Positions 11,835-12,178 of a DNA stretch of 12,178 nt are shown piece by piece. A program made the translations under genes and the position numbers. Below the pieces are notes generated by a model, which had not been told where the DNA came from, searched no databases, and saw nothing but the letters and a program-made list of their open reading frames with translations. Numbering within the stretch: position 1 is the stretch's first letter; each line of letters begins with the position of its first letter. The stretch is from Candidatus Microgenomates bacterium (lineage in GTDB: Bacteria > Patescibacteriota > Microgenomatia > 2-02-FULL-39-11), in assembly GCA_022866885.1 (NCBI GenBank), contig JALHWS010000090.1, positions 1-12,178 on the forward strand. The letters run 5' to 3'.

Positions 11835-12149
11835 ATGCTTAATCAATTTTCCCAAAAAGTCTACCAAATCGCCAAGAAAATTCCTTCGGGAAAAGTAGCC
11901 ACTTACGGACAGCTTGCCAACCTGGCAGGCAAACCAAAAGCTGCTAGAGCAGTCGGGTTTTTCATGAAAAACAATCCGGACATCAAAAATATCCCCTGTT
12001 ACAAAGTAGTCGCCTCCGACGGCCGTCTTTGCGGCTATTCTGCCTCAGGCGGGTTAAAAAAGAAAAAACAGAAACTCGTTTCTGATGGTGTCGTATTCAA
12101 AGGTAACCGCGTCGATCTCTCCCACTCCCGATGGGATCCCGCTTCTTAA
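11835..12149 (+). CDS. MGMT-family DNA alkyltransferase-like protein
   Basis: A 104-residue protein equal to the DNA-binding/active-site domain of O6-alkylguanine-DNA alkyltransferase, without the N-terminal Ada-C half, as in the short ATL proteins. Helix-turn-helix: IPSGKVATYGQLANLAGKPKAARAVG (16-41), with R38 the likely arginine finger that flips out the base. The active-site motif is IPCYKVV (53-59): C55 is kept, unlike ATLs that have Trp, but His of PCHRV is Tyr56 and Arg is Lys57; the usual Glu of the proton relay aligns near D84 (family EG, here DG). It may be a true alkyl acceptor with a modified relay or a lesion-recognition protein that hands damage to excision repair. It stands alone, divergent from the HAD-NUDIX operon. 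Family is sure, activity uncertain. Confidence 0.85.
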   Translation: MLNQFSQKVYQIAKKIPSGKVATYGQLANLAGKPKAARAVGFFMKNNPDIKNIPCYKVVASDGRLCGYSASGGLKKKKQKLVSDGVVFKGNRVDLSHSRWDPAS

Positions 12150-12178
12150 GCATTTTATCAGAATCGACTGTTATATTA

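Noticed and set aside
12120..12146. Possible repeat insertion at the MGMT-like C-terminus (CCCGATGGGATCCCG)
   Set aside because: It resembles parts of the palindromes, but no full stem forms and the tail is short; chance similarity is as likely.
11835..12149. Calling the small alkyltransferase a classical ATL
   Set aside because: ATLs have Trp or another residue in place of the acceptor Cys; here Cys55 is present.

Overview
The window looks like a piece of a small-genome, anaerobic or microaerophilic bacterium, most likely from the Candidate Phyla Radiation (Patescibacteria, perhaps Microgenomates). This rests on gene content and style: a minimal SUF operon without sufD, a CPR-like short ferredoxin, a DedA protein, short overlapping genes, and many dispersed palindromes and A/T-rich repeats in and between genes. 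It is inference; there is no rRNA or other taxonomic marker here.

Region 1 (1-429, + strand) is the 3' end of a phosphoribosyltransferase-fold gene resembling ribose-phosphate pyrophosphokinase, cut by the window edge. Region 2 (463-7819, - strand) is one long gene train, read from right to left: Rrf2-family Fe-S regulator, sufC, sufB, sufS, a SufU/IscU scaffold, a small ferredoxin, then the alpha(gamma-alpha fused) and beta subunits of a 2-oxoacid:ferredoxin oxidoreductase. A promoter (TTGACA-N16-TAAACT) lies at 7994-7967, with an imperfect 25-bp dyad over the predicted start point that may be the operator. The logic appears to be: a cluster-sensing repressor controls an Fe-S assembly machine, which is co-transcribed with two main consumers of clusters, an oxidoreductase and a ferredoxin that may be its electron acceptor.

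Region 3 (8057-8704, + strand) is a DedA-family membrane protein with a possibly leaderless start. It is followed by a 146-bp MITE-like element. Region 4 (8902-11735, - strand) is a tight three-gene operon: a HAD phosphatase fused to an isopentenyl-diphosphate-isomerase-like NUDIX domain, an EamA/DMT transporter, and a DEDDy-type 3'-5' exonuclease. Region 5 (11835-12149, + strand) is a small MGMT/alkyltransferase-like protein, divergent from region 4.

The most unusual signal is repeat invasion. Nearly every intergenic gap longer than about 45 bp holds a palindromic element, and at least three families recur. Related sequences also sit in frame inside genes: an 18-bp palindrome inside sufU, and heptanucleotide-based A/T-rich tracts inside sufC, the HAD-NUDIX linker and, in degenerate form, the oxidoreductase alpha subunit. 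The heptamer (AATTCAA)n encodes the same cyclic heptapeptide NSKFKIQ in all three frames, so it can be inserted into coding sequence without creating a stop. Also notable are an IDI-like domain that keeps all five metal ligands but has Ile in place of the catalytic Cys, a ferredoxin with a probable three-Cys cluster site, and an MGMT homologue with PCYKV instead of PCHRV.
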